Positions 23,996 to 33,179 of a DNA stretch of 64,000 nt are shown piece by piece (the stretch's first letter is position 1; each line of letters opens with the position of its first letter). The stretch is from Cavia porcellus (Eukaryota > Chordata > Mammalia > Rodentia > Caviidae). The stretch lies in NCBI RefSeq assembly GCF_034190915.1, contig NW_026947499.1, forward strand, positions 4,339,950 through 4,403,949, in the 5' to 3' direction. The notes beneath the pieces were generated by a model, which saw nothing but the letters and a program-made list of their open reading frames with translations, ran no database searches and was not told the DNA's origin. Made by a program: the position numbers and the translations under genes.

Positions 23996-24480
23996 GATGA
24001 CTCTGGTAATCATTCCTGATGCATCTCATCGGATATTTAGCTATTAATGCAGCCAAAATGAGCTCATCTCGGCTGATTTTACACAGATGCCTGGCACGTC
24101 ACGACTGAGTCATCCACAGAAGCAGATGTAGCTTTTGTAAAATTAGTACCATCGAGGTGCACAAGCCTTGCATATTACTTTAGGGGTACACTTGGCTCAT
24201 TGTGAACTTTATACACATAGCCATAAGCCCCCTCGCAGTGATCAACTTTGCTCTCTTTAAATGACTGTGAAATATGATTTACTCTTAACTGATCACATTT
24301 AATCTGGAAAATTGACATAATTGGTAGTCAAATCAAGCTAGCTTGTTTTTAACAGAAAGAAAACTTTCTCCCTTCTAATTAAAATGTAGCTTCCTAGCTC
24401 TTGATTATCTCAGGCAGCTGTGAGGAAATCTATCTGCCCACACTTAAAACTAAATTGTATTGAAAGGACTTCCTTTGTCT
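23996..24480. other. Candidate conserved non-coding block
   Basis: This is single-copy A+T-rich sequence without transposon signature. It carries clustered motifs typical of enhancers: 'atttagctattaatgcagcc', 'cacgactgagtcatcc' (an AP-1/MAF-like TGAGTCA), 'ttctaattaaaatg' and 'cttgattatctcaggcagctg' (GATA and E-box side by side). Isolated CpGs survive. I infer possible regulatory function from texture only. Confidence 0.3.
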
Positions 24481-24774
24481 GGAGAATTTTGTCTGTGTCT
24501 TGTACTCTGAGAAACTACTTTGAAGATAACAATATGCAGTGTATTAACTATTGCTCTTCTCCCATTATTTTGTTCTGAAATTTCATTTTATTTTTCCATG
24601 AAACATCTACCTTTTCTCACATAAAAATGTCCTGTTACATGCTTATGGATTGATGTAACTTAATGATAGTAATGCTTATTGCAAAGCATTCCTTTCTTTA
24701 GAGTAGACATGGGCAGAAAGGAAACTGAAGTTTAGACTGAGGAAGTAGCTAATCTTCCCCTGCATTCTCTCCTC
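24481..24774. other. Possible L1 3'UTR-like remnant and unique sequence
   Basis: The stretch around 24515-24600 ('aactactttgaagataacaa', 'tattaacta', T-rich tail) recalls the repeated module of the L1 3'UTR seen at 48.9 and 49.4 kb. The resemblance is short and weak. The rest is unique. Confidence 0.3.
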
Positions 24775-24950
24775 CTGGTGCCGACACCTGTAATACCAGC
24801 ACTCTGGGAGCCTGAGTTGGCAGAACCATAAGCCAGAACCTTGCTTGGGCACTTAGGAATTTAGGAAGATCTTGTGTCAAAATAAAACCTAAAAGCTCTG
24901 GGGAGTAGCACGGTGGGAAGAGCCTGGATCGTCTGCATCCCTTCCTGAAG
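24775..24950 (+). mobile_element. B1-dID-type composite SINE
   Basis: The left half is B1-like ('acacctgtaataccagcac', 'tctgggagcctgagttggc', 'gatcttgtgtcaaaataaaa'). Joined directly to it is an ID-like right half ('gctctggggagtagcacgg', 'ggaagagcctggatcg'). This B1 plus ID architecture is known from squirrels and some other rodents and supports a rodent host. The copy is diverged, and no target-site duplication is obvious. Confidence 0.65.
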
Positions 24951-25027
24951 GACAGCTTTCCGCATCCTCTCCTAACCCACAGGAAGCTCCACTGTGATTA
25001 AATTTACTCTAAGATCCTCCTCATCCT

Positions 25028-25375
25028 TCAATCCCCCCTCAGCAACATCCTCACCTTCTCCCTGTTTACAAACCAAGCCTCAGTTCTCCCGGGCTCCTTT
25101 ACACCCAGTGGGTCCACCGTGACTGGTCCAACCCAGTGCTCCCACACATTTTCGAATCCAGAACCCTTCCATGGGCTGGGGACAAGCTGTGGGTCACTCC
25201 TAGACAACAGGACACAAGAGGTCAGACCTCGTTGGCTCTGGGGACAAAAATCAGCTGTCTGATTAAAACCAACACTGTGTGTGTGACTCTCTTGTCTCAC
25301 ATCTGGTAAATGACACTGCACTGTTTGTGGAGCCTGAAGCCTGGATCCACGGCAACTGTTTTGCCACGCGAGGAA
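25028..25375. other. Non-coding sequence, 185-codon chance frame
   Basis: A minus-strand open frame (25028-25585) covers this region but shows no domain, biased composition or conserved motif, and its right end overlaps an LTR-like repeat. I do not regard it as a gene. Confidence 0.45.
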
Positions 25376-25379
25376 TCGA

Positions 25380-25670
25380 GTCTTAGGGAAGAAAGTAGTA
25401 AGCTGGGTGTGTAGGAGTCCTAGTGGCCAGGAGGGAGCAGCAGCTTCACTGGCTTGGAATGTTCCCAAGGAAGTGGGGAGCACACTTCTGGGGTCTCTAG
25501 GGGTCACGGAGGCCCAACTCTGGGTTTCTGTGCTGTCATGGGCCCCCTCCTCTCTTGCCTTTCTCCCACTCTGCTTCCAGGCCACCGTGACCTAAGCCAC
25601 TTCTCCCCGCCACACCCTTCTGCCATGGTGGCTCTGCTGTGAATCTGGCTGCTCATGCATGGGGACCCCT
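25380..25670 (+). mobile_element. Possible MaLR-like LTR fragment
   Basis: The 3' part ('cactctgcttccaggccacc', 'acacccttctgccatggtgg', 'ctctgctgtgaa') matches the same block at 31290-31350. It also follows the plus-strand order of MaLR LTR ends. The left boundary is uncertain. Confidence 0.4.
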
Positions 25671-25689
25671 TAGCCATGACTCTTCACAC

Positions 25690-26075
25690 TCCTCCTTTTG
25701 CTGTTTGGGACTATTTGCTTCATTTCTGTTAATTATTATAAGCCCAGGGATTAATAGGTCATCAGAATTTACTCACCTTCTTGTTTTTCTCTGTGTACCC
25801 AGTCTAAACCTCTCCACCCGCTTTGCCTTTCCACCTGTCAAGCTTGCGGTAATGCTCTGTGTTTTCATGAGATTGGACTTTTTAGATTCCACATTTCAAG
25901 ATTGTGCAGAGTTTTTTTTTTTTTTTGTCTCTGCCTGGCTTACTTCACATCTAATATCCTGCAGTTTCTGAATGACTCCATCCAGTCTGTGGCCGCACAG
26001 GACCTACCCAAGGCCTTCTGCCGTAATTTCTCAGTGCATGCACCCGTGGCTGGACACCAAGTGTGTCGATGTCCA
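25690..26075 (-). mobile_element. Old L1 (L1M-like), antisense, left part
   Basis: On the plus strand this reads as the reverse complement of an L1 3' region: 'ttggactttttagattccac', 'atttcaagattgtgcag', a T-rich run, 'tctctgcctggcttacttcac', 'atcctgcag', 'gactccatcc', 'tggctggacacc'. These are the standard antisense phrases of mammalian L1M elements. It is heavily diverged and has no coding capacity. The young provirus interrupts it at 26076, and its continuation starts at 28219. Confidence 0.7.
26070..26075 (+). repeat. Target-site duplication of the provirus (left copy, tgtcca)
   Basis: Six bases that recur exactly at 28213-28218 directly after the right LTR. A 6-bp duplication is typical of ERVK/betaretrovirus-like integrases. 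Confidence 0.85.
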
Positions 26076-26481
26076 TGTCGATGTCCGCTCCCGGCCGGCA
26101 GGAAAGACACACGACAAGGTCTGGCGGTGGTCAGGCTTTTCTTTATTCTCTCCTTATACAGTCTGCCCCGAAGCCTCTACCGGTCCGCTCTCCGCGGCTC
26201 CTTCCGTGCTTCAGTCTGCCCCGAAGCCTCTACCGGTCCGCTCCCCGCGGCTCCTTTTGTGCTTCAGTCTCTCTCTCTCTCGGGGGTGGAGGCACTGGCT
26301 ATATATAGGATTAATAGCTAGGCAGACTACCCTGTGAGGCGGGAACTTAGTGGGGTGATAAGAAACAGGTGCCACACAGGCGGGCTCGATGAGAGGGGTA
26401 ATCTAGCCCAGGCTTTTGTACTTTCCCACAGGCCTCGCAATCACCGCGTCTGATGACTTGACAGTGCCACGGCTCCCAACA
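26076..26481 (-). repeat. 3' LTR of the provirus
   Basis: 406 bases, matching the other LTR base for base as far as I can read. In minus orientation a TATA box (ctatatatag, about 26299-26308) is followed by the R region. R contains a 53-bp tandem duplication (26159-26211 and 26212-26264). An AATAAA signal lies at 26142-26147, then a short U5. Known IAP-type LTRs have the same U3-R-U5 order and similar ends. Confidence 0.93.
26159..26264. repeat. 53-bp tandem duplication inside the LTR
   Basis: Two adjacent 53-base units, each starting 'cagtctgccccgaagcctct', differ at only a few positions (tctccgcgg/tccccgcgg, ccgtgctt/ttgtgctt). The pair is also present in the other LTR at 27890-27995, so it was in the source element before integration. 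Confidence 0.93.
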
Positions 26482-26495
26482 TCTCCCCCTATTTT
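26482..26495 (-). other. Polypurine tract of the provirus
   Basis: Directly inside the 3' LTR, the minus strand reads aaaatagggggaga before the LTR start. That is the expected plus-strand primer for a retrovirus, similar to the IAP tract. Confidence 0.85.
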
Positions 26496-27190
26496 ATTTT
26501 AAATGATGGCTACGCGCATCGCAGCCCGTCCTGGATAGAGTGCAGAGGCCTATGCCCCGAACTGAGGCCCACCGTAGGCCCTTAGCGTAGACCCTGGTCG
26601 GCCGTCCCAGGGTCCACCAAGGCCCCGAGGCCCTCGTCCTTTTTTCTAGGGCCAGGAATGAACCGGACGGAACCTGGTTGCACATAGGCATGCACTCATT
26701 TCTCTCCACGAATCCCCTCGGAGAGAAATTTATCTAACAATCCAGCGGCTTTCGAGCGGAACGGGGTAGGGCCTGGCTTAGGTTGAGTCGTGCTGGGGAG
26801 GCACGCTCTTACCCGTCATTGACTCACCCACCCTGCTACATGTTGTTGTCTAGGGAGGAGAATGTGGGAAGCCTGTCACTTTTAAACGCGGTCGTAGGCC
26901 ATGCGAGCGAGCCATGCGTATACAAGGGTAGCACATAGGGGAGCAAGCCGTTCCAGGCCCCCAAAAAGGGATTGTCCTGCAGTTCTTTTAGGGCTCATCT
27001 TGTTGTTGGGTCTGCGGTTGGCCTCTGGTGGAACAGGCCTGATCTTCAGTCGAGGGACTTGTCGCGTCAACCTCTCTGGGACCCACATTGGTTCTCGTCC
27101 CGATTCCTGCGGAAAGACACAAACCGCGCCTCGGCTTCCTCTTTTGTATCTCTGCCCTCCTTGACGGACCCTTCTCGGTCGGGAGCTTCC
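26496..27190 (-). pseudogene. Provirus internal remnant without coding capacity
   Basis: Between the matrix-like remnant and the purine tract there are only short, overlapping frames (for example 26882-27088 and 26988-27194, minus). I find no protease, reverse transcriptase, integrase or envelope motif. The composition is G+C-richer than the neighbouring host DNA. It probably holds fused ends of a larger parent element after deletion. Which parts of the parent survive is unknown. Confidence 0.6.
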
Positions 27191-27528
27191 TCACTGTGCC
27201 TGTTCAAACACCTCGCGTACTTCTACAAGTTCTTGAGAGCTCCCCCCGTAACTACCCTCACTCTTTAGGCACGTGTGTATCATTTCCCACAATGGACGAG
27301 CAGAGACTGAAGCTCTACCCTCCCGCTCTGCTAGGGAAAGGTCTCTGCCCAACTTTTCCCAGGAGGGCAGGTTTACATGCCCTGTAGGCAGAAACCAGGG
27401 AGCAAAGCTGTCAATCTCTGCAAGGAAATTTTCTAAAGTCTTACGCCCCACCTTGAGGTCCTTGGACTTTAGGAGTCTCCGAAGGACCAACACCAAGGCT
27501 GTGTATCTTTACTTGGCATGTTTCCCAT
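27191..27528 (-). pseudogene. gag: Gag matrix-like remnant (betaretrovirus type)
   Basis: A minus-strand frame ending at 27191 gives about 100 residues. Its pattern of two short basic/leucine helices, a 'APWF' motif, a 'LPSWEKLGRDL' block and a C-terminal helix is that of the N-terminal matrix domain of betaretrovirus and IAP/ERVK Gag. An ATG followed by Gly-Asn, as in a myristoylated Gag start, lies upstream on the minus strand at 27528. It is in a different frame from the matrix part, so a frameshift separates start and domain. The stop comes at the matrix end; no capsid or nucleocapsid zinc knuckle follows. In a complete relative, matrix directs Gag to membranes. Here the product would be only a fragment, if made at all. 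Identification rests on motif pattern, not on a database search. Confidence 0.7.
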
Positions 27529-27611
27529 TTTTAATATATCTTCTGTTATTTTTACTTCTATGTTTATGTTTTACACTCTTTTATTACCTTAAGTTCTGGT
27601 GTTATGTTTCA

Positions 27612-27724
27612 TACTCACCGCGTGAGGCCCAAGAAACCCGCCACTTACGCGTGAGGTTGAGAGGAGTCTACAAACCCTGTAGGTGCGCGCCACCCAGGGC
27701 CCAGGCTTATCCTCTACTCACCTG
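27612..27724 (-). promoter_or_regulatory. Provirus leader with splice-donor-like sites
   Basis: On the minus strand the leader contains a perfect donor consensus (CAG then GTGAGT, plus positions 27716-27724). A second GGTGAGTA-type site lies at about 27611-27618. Retroviral leaders normally carry one major donor before gag. Two strong sites could drive splicing into nearby host sequence. Confidence 0.5.
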
Positions 27725-27786
27725 TCCTGCAGCTGCAGCACTGTGTAGGAGAATGCAGTCCACCGCCGCGTCTCGGGGTTGATCAA

Positions 27787-27804
27787 TCCCCGTGCGGGCC
27801 ACCA
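27787..27804 (-). other. Primer binding site, tRNA-Ile type
   Basis: The plus strand reads tccccgtgcgggccacca immediately inside the LTR, separated from it by two bases. This equals the 3' end of mammalian tRNA-Ile (AAU) including CCA, with at most one difference (tccccgtacgggcc in common isodecoders). The minus strand is therefore a primer site for tRNA-Ile. IAP elements normally use tRNA-Phe and many ERVKs use tRNA-Lys. Confidence 0.75.
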
Positions 27805-27806
27805 AA

Positions 27807-28212
27807 TGTCGATGTCCGCTCCCGGCCGGCAGGAAAGACACACGACAAGGTCTGGCGGTGGTCAGGCTTTTCTTTATTCTCTCCTTATACAGTCTGCCCC
27901 GAAGCCTCTACCGGTCCGCTCTCCGCGGCTCCTTCCGTGCTTCAGTCTGCCCCGAAGCCTCTACCGGTCCGCTCCCCGCGGCTCCTTTTGTGCTTCAGTC
28001 TCTCTCTCTCTCGGGGGTGGAGGCACTGGCTATATATAGGATTAATAGCTAGGCAGACTACCCTGTGAGGCGGGAACTTAGTGGGGTGATAAGAAACAGG
28101 TGCCACACAGGCGGGCTCGATGAGAGGGGTAATCTAGCCCAGGCTTTTGTACTTTCCCACAGGCCTCGCAATCACCGCGTCTGATGACTTGACAGTGCCA
28201 CGGCTCCCAACA
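27807..28212 (-). repeat. 5' LTR of the provirus
   Basis: 406 bases, the same as 26076-26481 in every line I compared, with the same TATA box, 53-bp tandem duplication and AATAAA signal. As the transcriptional 5' LTR on the minus strand, it would start RNA leftwards, into the internal region. Confidence 0.93.
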
Positions 28213-28218
28213 TGTCCA
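28213..28218 (+). repeat. Target-site duplication of the provirus (right copy, tgtcca)
   Basis: Exact repeat of 26070-26075. Joining the host sequence across it restores the L1 order ('tggacacc...gatgtccataccttgg'), confirming a clean integration. Confidence 0.85.
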
Positions 28219-29045
28219 TACCTTGGCTGCTGTGAACAGTGCCTCATAAACTGAGAGTGGGGGTGTCTTGTCAGCCCTTTCATTTCTTTTCCTCTGGACG
28301 CACACCCGGTTGTTGGATGGAGCTAAGCTTTGAAATATTTTGGGGATCCTCCCTAGTGTCATCAGTAGCATTTGTACTAGTTTATCTTCCCAAGAACAAT
28401 ATATGAAAACTCACCCCGCCTTGCACATCTTCTCCAATATTCATTGTTGTGTTTTTGATTGGTTTTGTTTTTTGTGGAGGATTTTTTTGAATTTCTGATA
28501 ATTCATCCTGATTGGGCTGGAGGTCTATTACACTGGTGCCACGATTTTTATTTTTCCGATAATAAGCCATATTGAACACATCTTGAAACACAGATCCCCT
28601 GAGCACTGCTTTAACATTACCACATGAATTTTGATATATTGCTTCTTCATTTCTGTTCATTGCACGCTACCTTACAATTTCTGGCTTGAGATCTTCTTTA
28701 AAATTGTGTTATTTAATTTCCAAGCATTTATGGACTTATTTTATATTTCCATTTTGACTACGAAATGCAACTGTTATGTTATTTGAATCCTTTCTCCAAT
28801 TTATTGATACATCTCTTAGGACCCAGAGTTTGGTTTGTAGTGATAAAAGCTCCATCCATGCCTAAGACGAATGTTTATCCTGCTCTTTGGATGTGGAGCA
28901 GTTACCAGATGTCATTTGTGTCTGATTGATTGTGTTGCTCAACTTTTCTACACTTTGCTTATTTTCATGTGTCATTCAACTAGTAAAAGAGGAGCATAGT
29001 TTTCTCCCTCTCTTTCGCTCTCCCTCTCTCTCTCCCTTTGATTTG
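28219..29045 (-). mobile_element. Old L1 (L1M-like), antisense, right part
   Basis: The part to about 28480 continues the interrupted L1 ('taccttggctgctgtgaacag', 'ttcctctggacgcacacccg', 'ttggatggagc', 'aacaatatatgaaaactcac'). From about 28540 another antisense ORF2 block follows ('tgagcactgctttaac', 'ttatttaatttccaagcat', 'gacgaatgtttatcctgct', 'gtgttgctcaac'). These are not contiguous in a standard L1, so an internal deletion or a second fragment is likely. It is heavily mutated. A B-type poly(A) is not visible on this side. Confidence 0.65.
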
Positions 29046-30735
29046 TACATAGACCTAATTTTGACTGAAGGGATCATTGAGTTTGAATTTCTTGAGGATC
29101 ACAGGGTGACTTCAGAAAGCTTTCTAGTCACAGATTCCAGGTTTGTTGGACCCAAATTTCCGGACTTCTGGCTGATCTGTTAGCTCCACGCTGATGTGTG
29201 TCAGCCTTTCCTGTCTTCATTTTCTTCCTGACCATAAAGTATAATTACATCACATACTCATGCCATTCAATAGTTTTAGATTAGTATTCTTAATTATGAA
29301 AACGAATGAGGAAAATATTTTATACTTAACTAAGTGATATAATTATTTAATTTGATTTTTACTTAGAAGATCTATAATTGCTCCCTTCACAGTTAATTAT
29401 CCACAGCTGAAAAAAAAAAAAAAAAAAAACAAACGGAATCCTACCTCATCACCAAGTTGCAAAAACCTCACTTATTAGTAATCATTTATTTTAGTAATAA
29501 TTACCAAATTAAACATATCAGCTCTTAAGAGATTACAGAAGGCTTCATTAAGCCTATTTTTCCCTTTTCTGCCTTTAAAGGAGGGTGAGCTTGAGTTCCA
29601 TCCACAGGGCTCATTCCCAAGGGTGCTGTGTCCCAGAGGATGTCAGCTGTGCATCAGAATTACTCAGCAGCCCATGTCTGGACAGAGCAGTGTTCTTCTG
29701 GAGCCATCAAGGAAGGAATCTCCCCAACATCTCCAAAGAAGGAAGAGCTGTCTGGTCTTCCTAATGAAATACTTGTATTTAAGTGTCACATGAGAATACT
29801 TATAAACATTAACCAGTGTGTCTGTATACATGTAAAGGCACAGGAAACATGCAATGCTCATAGAGCTCTCAAGCACCCTAAATTCTGGAACCAAGTGAGA
29901 AGTACAAGTGACCACAGGCCCAGGGGAGAGGGTGAGGATGTTAACCCAGACAGAGCCAAGCGAAGCCCTCTGCAGCCTAGATCCACCTGGTGTATCCCTG
30001 TCTGCACCTTAATGTGAAGCTGTAGTAGGGCCAACACACAAGTCCCAGTATCCCAGGGCTTTCTAGACTCCGAGGTCATCATCTTGTTAAGCAGCCTTGC
30101 AGATTGGAGCTTCAGCACTGTGAGTGAAATCAAGCAATTCCACGTCCTGAGTGACACTCAGCCTTGGGTTAAAGGAAATTAAGGACAGTATTTGCCTCTT
30201 AAAAGTCAAGTTTGTCCCAGAGTCTTTTTGGTAAGATGGGAAACAAAGATACATGTGAGAAAAGCCATATCCAGCTTCAGAGGGAGACCCATTCACTAGG
30301 CCTCCTAAACAAATCAAGACTCCCTCAACCTGGGGGCCCTTGTCTTTCCTGACTTCCTGGATGTGGTCAGAGTTTACTGAGCTTTATAAATTAGGGACAC
30401 TCTCAGCATTCCACCTGTCCAGGTGGGTCTTTGGAAAGTATCTGGAATTCCCCTTGTGGTGCTTAGAGACACAGATTCTTAAGAACTATGGTAAAAACTC
30501 TGGTAAAACCCAAGCTTGGACCTTCACTTCCTGTGTGACCCGTTAGGATTGACCTTCCTATTGTGCTGTTTATCCAAAGATGGAGAAAAATTGCCATTTC
30601 TTCCTTAGCAGCTCATGGAAAGACAGGGATAAAAGAAGCTATGCCAAACCCCTTCCAAGGGCTCGACACAAACACTCATGACAATAGTATCCTTTCCTGT
30701 TATTTTTCTCAAACCAAACTGCAGACAAGGCACTT
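29046..30735. other. Non-coding unique sequence with a poly(A) run
   Basis: A pure run of A lies at 29410-29429, which may mark a lost retroposon tail. The 129-codon frame at 29628-30017 has no domain. No other feature is recognised. Confidence 0.5.
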
Positions 30736-30852
30736 TGAAATAGGGTCTCACTGTGTTTCCTAAGTTGACCTTGAAGTATCAAGGAATCCTGCTTTAGACC
30801 CCTAAATAGCTCAGATTACAGCCAGGAGCCTGGCTGATATTATTTTATTATA
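30736..30852 (-). mobile_element. B1-like SINE, antisense, diverged
   Basis: The plus strand shows the reversed 7SL-SINE order: 'gaaatagggtctcactgtg', 'tttcctaagttgaccttga', 'ggaatcctgctt', 'agctcagattacagcc', 'aggagcctggct'. It lacks the diagnostic ends and is probably an old B1 or 7SL monomer. Confidence 0.65.
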
Positions 30853-31164
30853 CTGACCCTGGCTGGGTATTATTTTTATATCACCATAAACTTTATATCA
30901 CTACGAAATACACAGGTATGTGTCATTTTACATTTGTCCAAATATACAGAAAATACAACACCAAGAACAAAACTCACTGTAGCTGTGGACCCTGAGTGAC
31001 AAGGAAGTGTCAAAGAAAGTTGGTCATCCATGGCGAATGGGAGGGCTGACAAGGGGGAGCACTGTGTGTGTGTGAGCATGGGGCATGTGCTGGTGAGTCT
31101 TCAGTGCCAGCTTGGTTGGTCTATAGGATTCCTAGAGTGTTCACTGGGCTGTGAGGGCAGCAAA

Positions 31165-31475
31165 CACACCACTGGTGAGTTCACGGCTGAGTGGGCCTCT
31201 AGGAGATGAGGTCTGCTTGGAGAAAATGGGTCATAAGCTTTGAGTACGATCCCTGGCCCTTCTGCTCTGGCTCATTCCAGCCCACTCTGCTTCTGGCCTC
31301 CCTGAGGTGAGCAGCTCTCCCCCTCCTCACCCTTCTACCATGGTGGCTCTGCCGTGGATACAGTGACTGTGGACGGAAACCTTCGAAGCCATGAGCCACA
31401 CAGCAGCTTCACTCTTAGGTTGCGTTTGTCAGGCATTTTCTCCTGACCGTGAGGAAGCAGGCCAAGATGGTGCTC
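31165..31475 (+). mobile_element. MaLR-like LTR, plus strand
   Basis: It ends with the MaLR order 'ccctgaggtgagcagctctc', 'cacccttctaccatggtgg', 'gaccgtgagg' and has a 'ggacggaaaccttcgaagcc' block. This is the sense counterpart of the antisense LTRs elsewhere in the window. The left boundary is approximate. Confidence 0.55.
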
Positions 31476-32845
31476 GTATGGGACATTTCCATACCTCTGC
31501 TTTACCTGTGAATCTAGACTTGCTCTTAGAAAAAGAATTCTAACAAAATAAAACTAACTAAGTAAAAAGCTACATAACTGACACGTAAAACTCTTTTTGC
31601 TAAATGGCTCTAGGTAACCACCAACTTACGTATTTAGATTGTCTGTACTTCCTGACAGCTAAGCAAGTTTGCAAACTATGACAAGAAACTGTGTGAGAGA
31701 CAAAGGAAAATCTGTGCTGAAGAAAACAGATTCAGACCTGAGGGTATGATGCTCCTTAAGGAAGGAAATGTGCAGTGAAAACAGGTAGTGGAATCTTAAT
31801 CGTGTTTGAATTTCACATTGTCTGTACTTGTCTGCTTACCTCCCTGACTCTGCATCCTCTGTTACCTCTTCCCAAGGAGCAGCCTGCACCCAGCCCTGGC
31901 ATGGCCTTTTACCTGGAGAAGGACTCGCTTTACTGTGATGGATGTCACAGGCGACCTTCTAGCTGCCCAAGTGAGGGTGGAAATAATCACCTTGGGACAG
32001 CGAGCTGTTGTTCTGTTCTATTCACCGTGTCAATACAGCCATTTCCGCGTGTGATTTAATACAAAGACCCTGGGTACATGAGGATGTTTAGATATCAGGT
32101 TATTCCTCCCGCAAGCTTATCACAACTTCATTGCCGGAAATGCTCTGTAATTTCCATCTTAATGTTCTGAATGATGGTCATGGCATCAGACGGAGAGCCC
32201 AGGGGTCTTCTGAGGCTGGTGCACGTTAGTGTTTTGTCATTGCAGGAAAAAGTAATGCATAAAGTTGTGCAGGATTCACCGCAGTGAGCTAAAATCAGAT
32301 GTGGATCTGCCTTCGGGTCTGTTGGCCGAATATCCTTGAAATACTCTGTTCATTCATTCACTGAGATTGGCACCCATCTTGTCTGGTGTCCTAGTCCAGG
32401 AGATTTTCTACAGATGGAATGTGGACAGAACAAGCTTAAATTAAAACTGTAATTTGCTGTCTGTTTGATATGCAGATTTACCTTTACCGGCATGCTGTTT
32501 GTGTCTCCATTCTGCAAGCCTAGTATTCAGTATGCGTGAGGTTTGCAAGATCCAGTCTCGTGCATGGTTGTCACAAGGAAATTTAATGACTCTCTGACAG
32601 TGGGTCAGGACTCCACAAGAGGCGGCACCATGGCATGGATGTCTTAGCCATGGTACCTGGAGCCAGAGAAGTCATCTCTCCAAAGTTAACACACAAAGCT
32701 GAGCATAAAAGACAGTGAGAATTAGGCCAGGGAAGGGAAGCCAACATGTGTCTGTAGGCAGAGGGGACAGAATGTGAGTCACCTCTTTCAGTGATTCACT
32801 CTTCCCATGGTTTCTGCAGCATTTCCTGTGACTCATTAACTTAGT
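31476..32845. other. Non-coding unique sequence
   Basis: No gene or clear transposon. A stretch at about 32100-32350 keeps several CpGs and lacks repeat signatures, so it could be conserved; this is weak. Confidence 0.5.
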
Positions 32846-32846
32846 T

Positions 32847-33178
32847 AGTTTTTACTCATCACTGAGACAAAATACCCACTGCCCAAAGTTAGGAAAGGAA
32901 AGGTTTATTTCTTACAGCTTCTGGAGGTTTCAGCCACATTCAGTTGGCTACAAGGCAGGGTGGCATGGCTGGGTCATAGGTCATGGTGGCTGCAAACAGC
33001 AAGGAGGAAACAGGCAAAAGAGAGCAAGACACACCTTCTTCCTGCTATTACATCCTGACTCCACCACTAGGCCAGTGTAGCACTCACACCCCCAATACAA
33101 GCCCTAGACAATGAACCAATCACAAATGCATAATGCAAATGCATGAGGCCTGGGGGCCACCGACATAAACCATGACAC
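32847..33178 (-). mobile_element. MaLR-like LTR, copy B
   Basis: It matches 8937-9285 across its whole length with scattered substitutions and small indels. Shared blocks include 'aaaggaaaggtttatttc', 'ggcagggtggcatggctgg', 'ggcaaaagagagcaagac' and 'gccagtgtagcactcacacc'. It holds 'aaccaatcac' (CCAAT) and an octamer motif atgcaaat at 33133-33140. It is probably a solo LTR on the minus strand. Confidence 0.6.
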
Positions 33179-33179
33179 T

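Larger units (their letters stand above)
26076..28212 (-). mobile_element. Young ERVK/IAP-like provirus, internally deleted, minus strand
   Basis: A complete LTR-internal-LTR unit of 2137 bp lies within an old L1 and is flanked by a 6-bp duplication. Read on the minus strand, it starts with a TG...CA LTR that opens tgttgggagcc, the same opening as rodent IAP LTRs. A primer site, a short leader with splice-donor-like sites, a gag matrix-like remnant, about 700 bp of non-coding remnant, a purine tract and the second LTR follow. The internal part is only 1325 bp, so pol and env are missing and the unit is non-autonomous. The two LTRs read as identical over their full 406 bases, which implies very recent insertion. 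Movement would have needed proteins from an intact relative. Confidence 0.93.

Noticed and set aside
25028..25585. 185-codon minus-strand open frame
   Set aside because: No recognisable domain, and its right part overlaps an LTR-like repeat.
26882..27194. Envelope or pol remnant in the provirus
   Set aside because: The short minus-strand frames show no catalytic or fusion-peptide-like motif, so I left the region as unassigned remnant.
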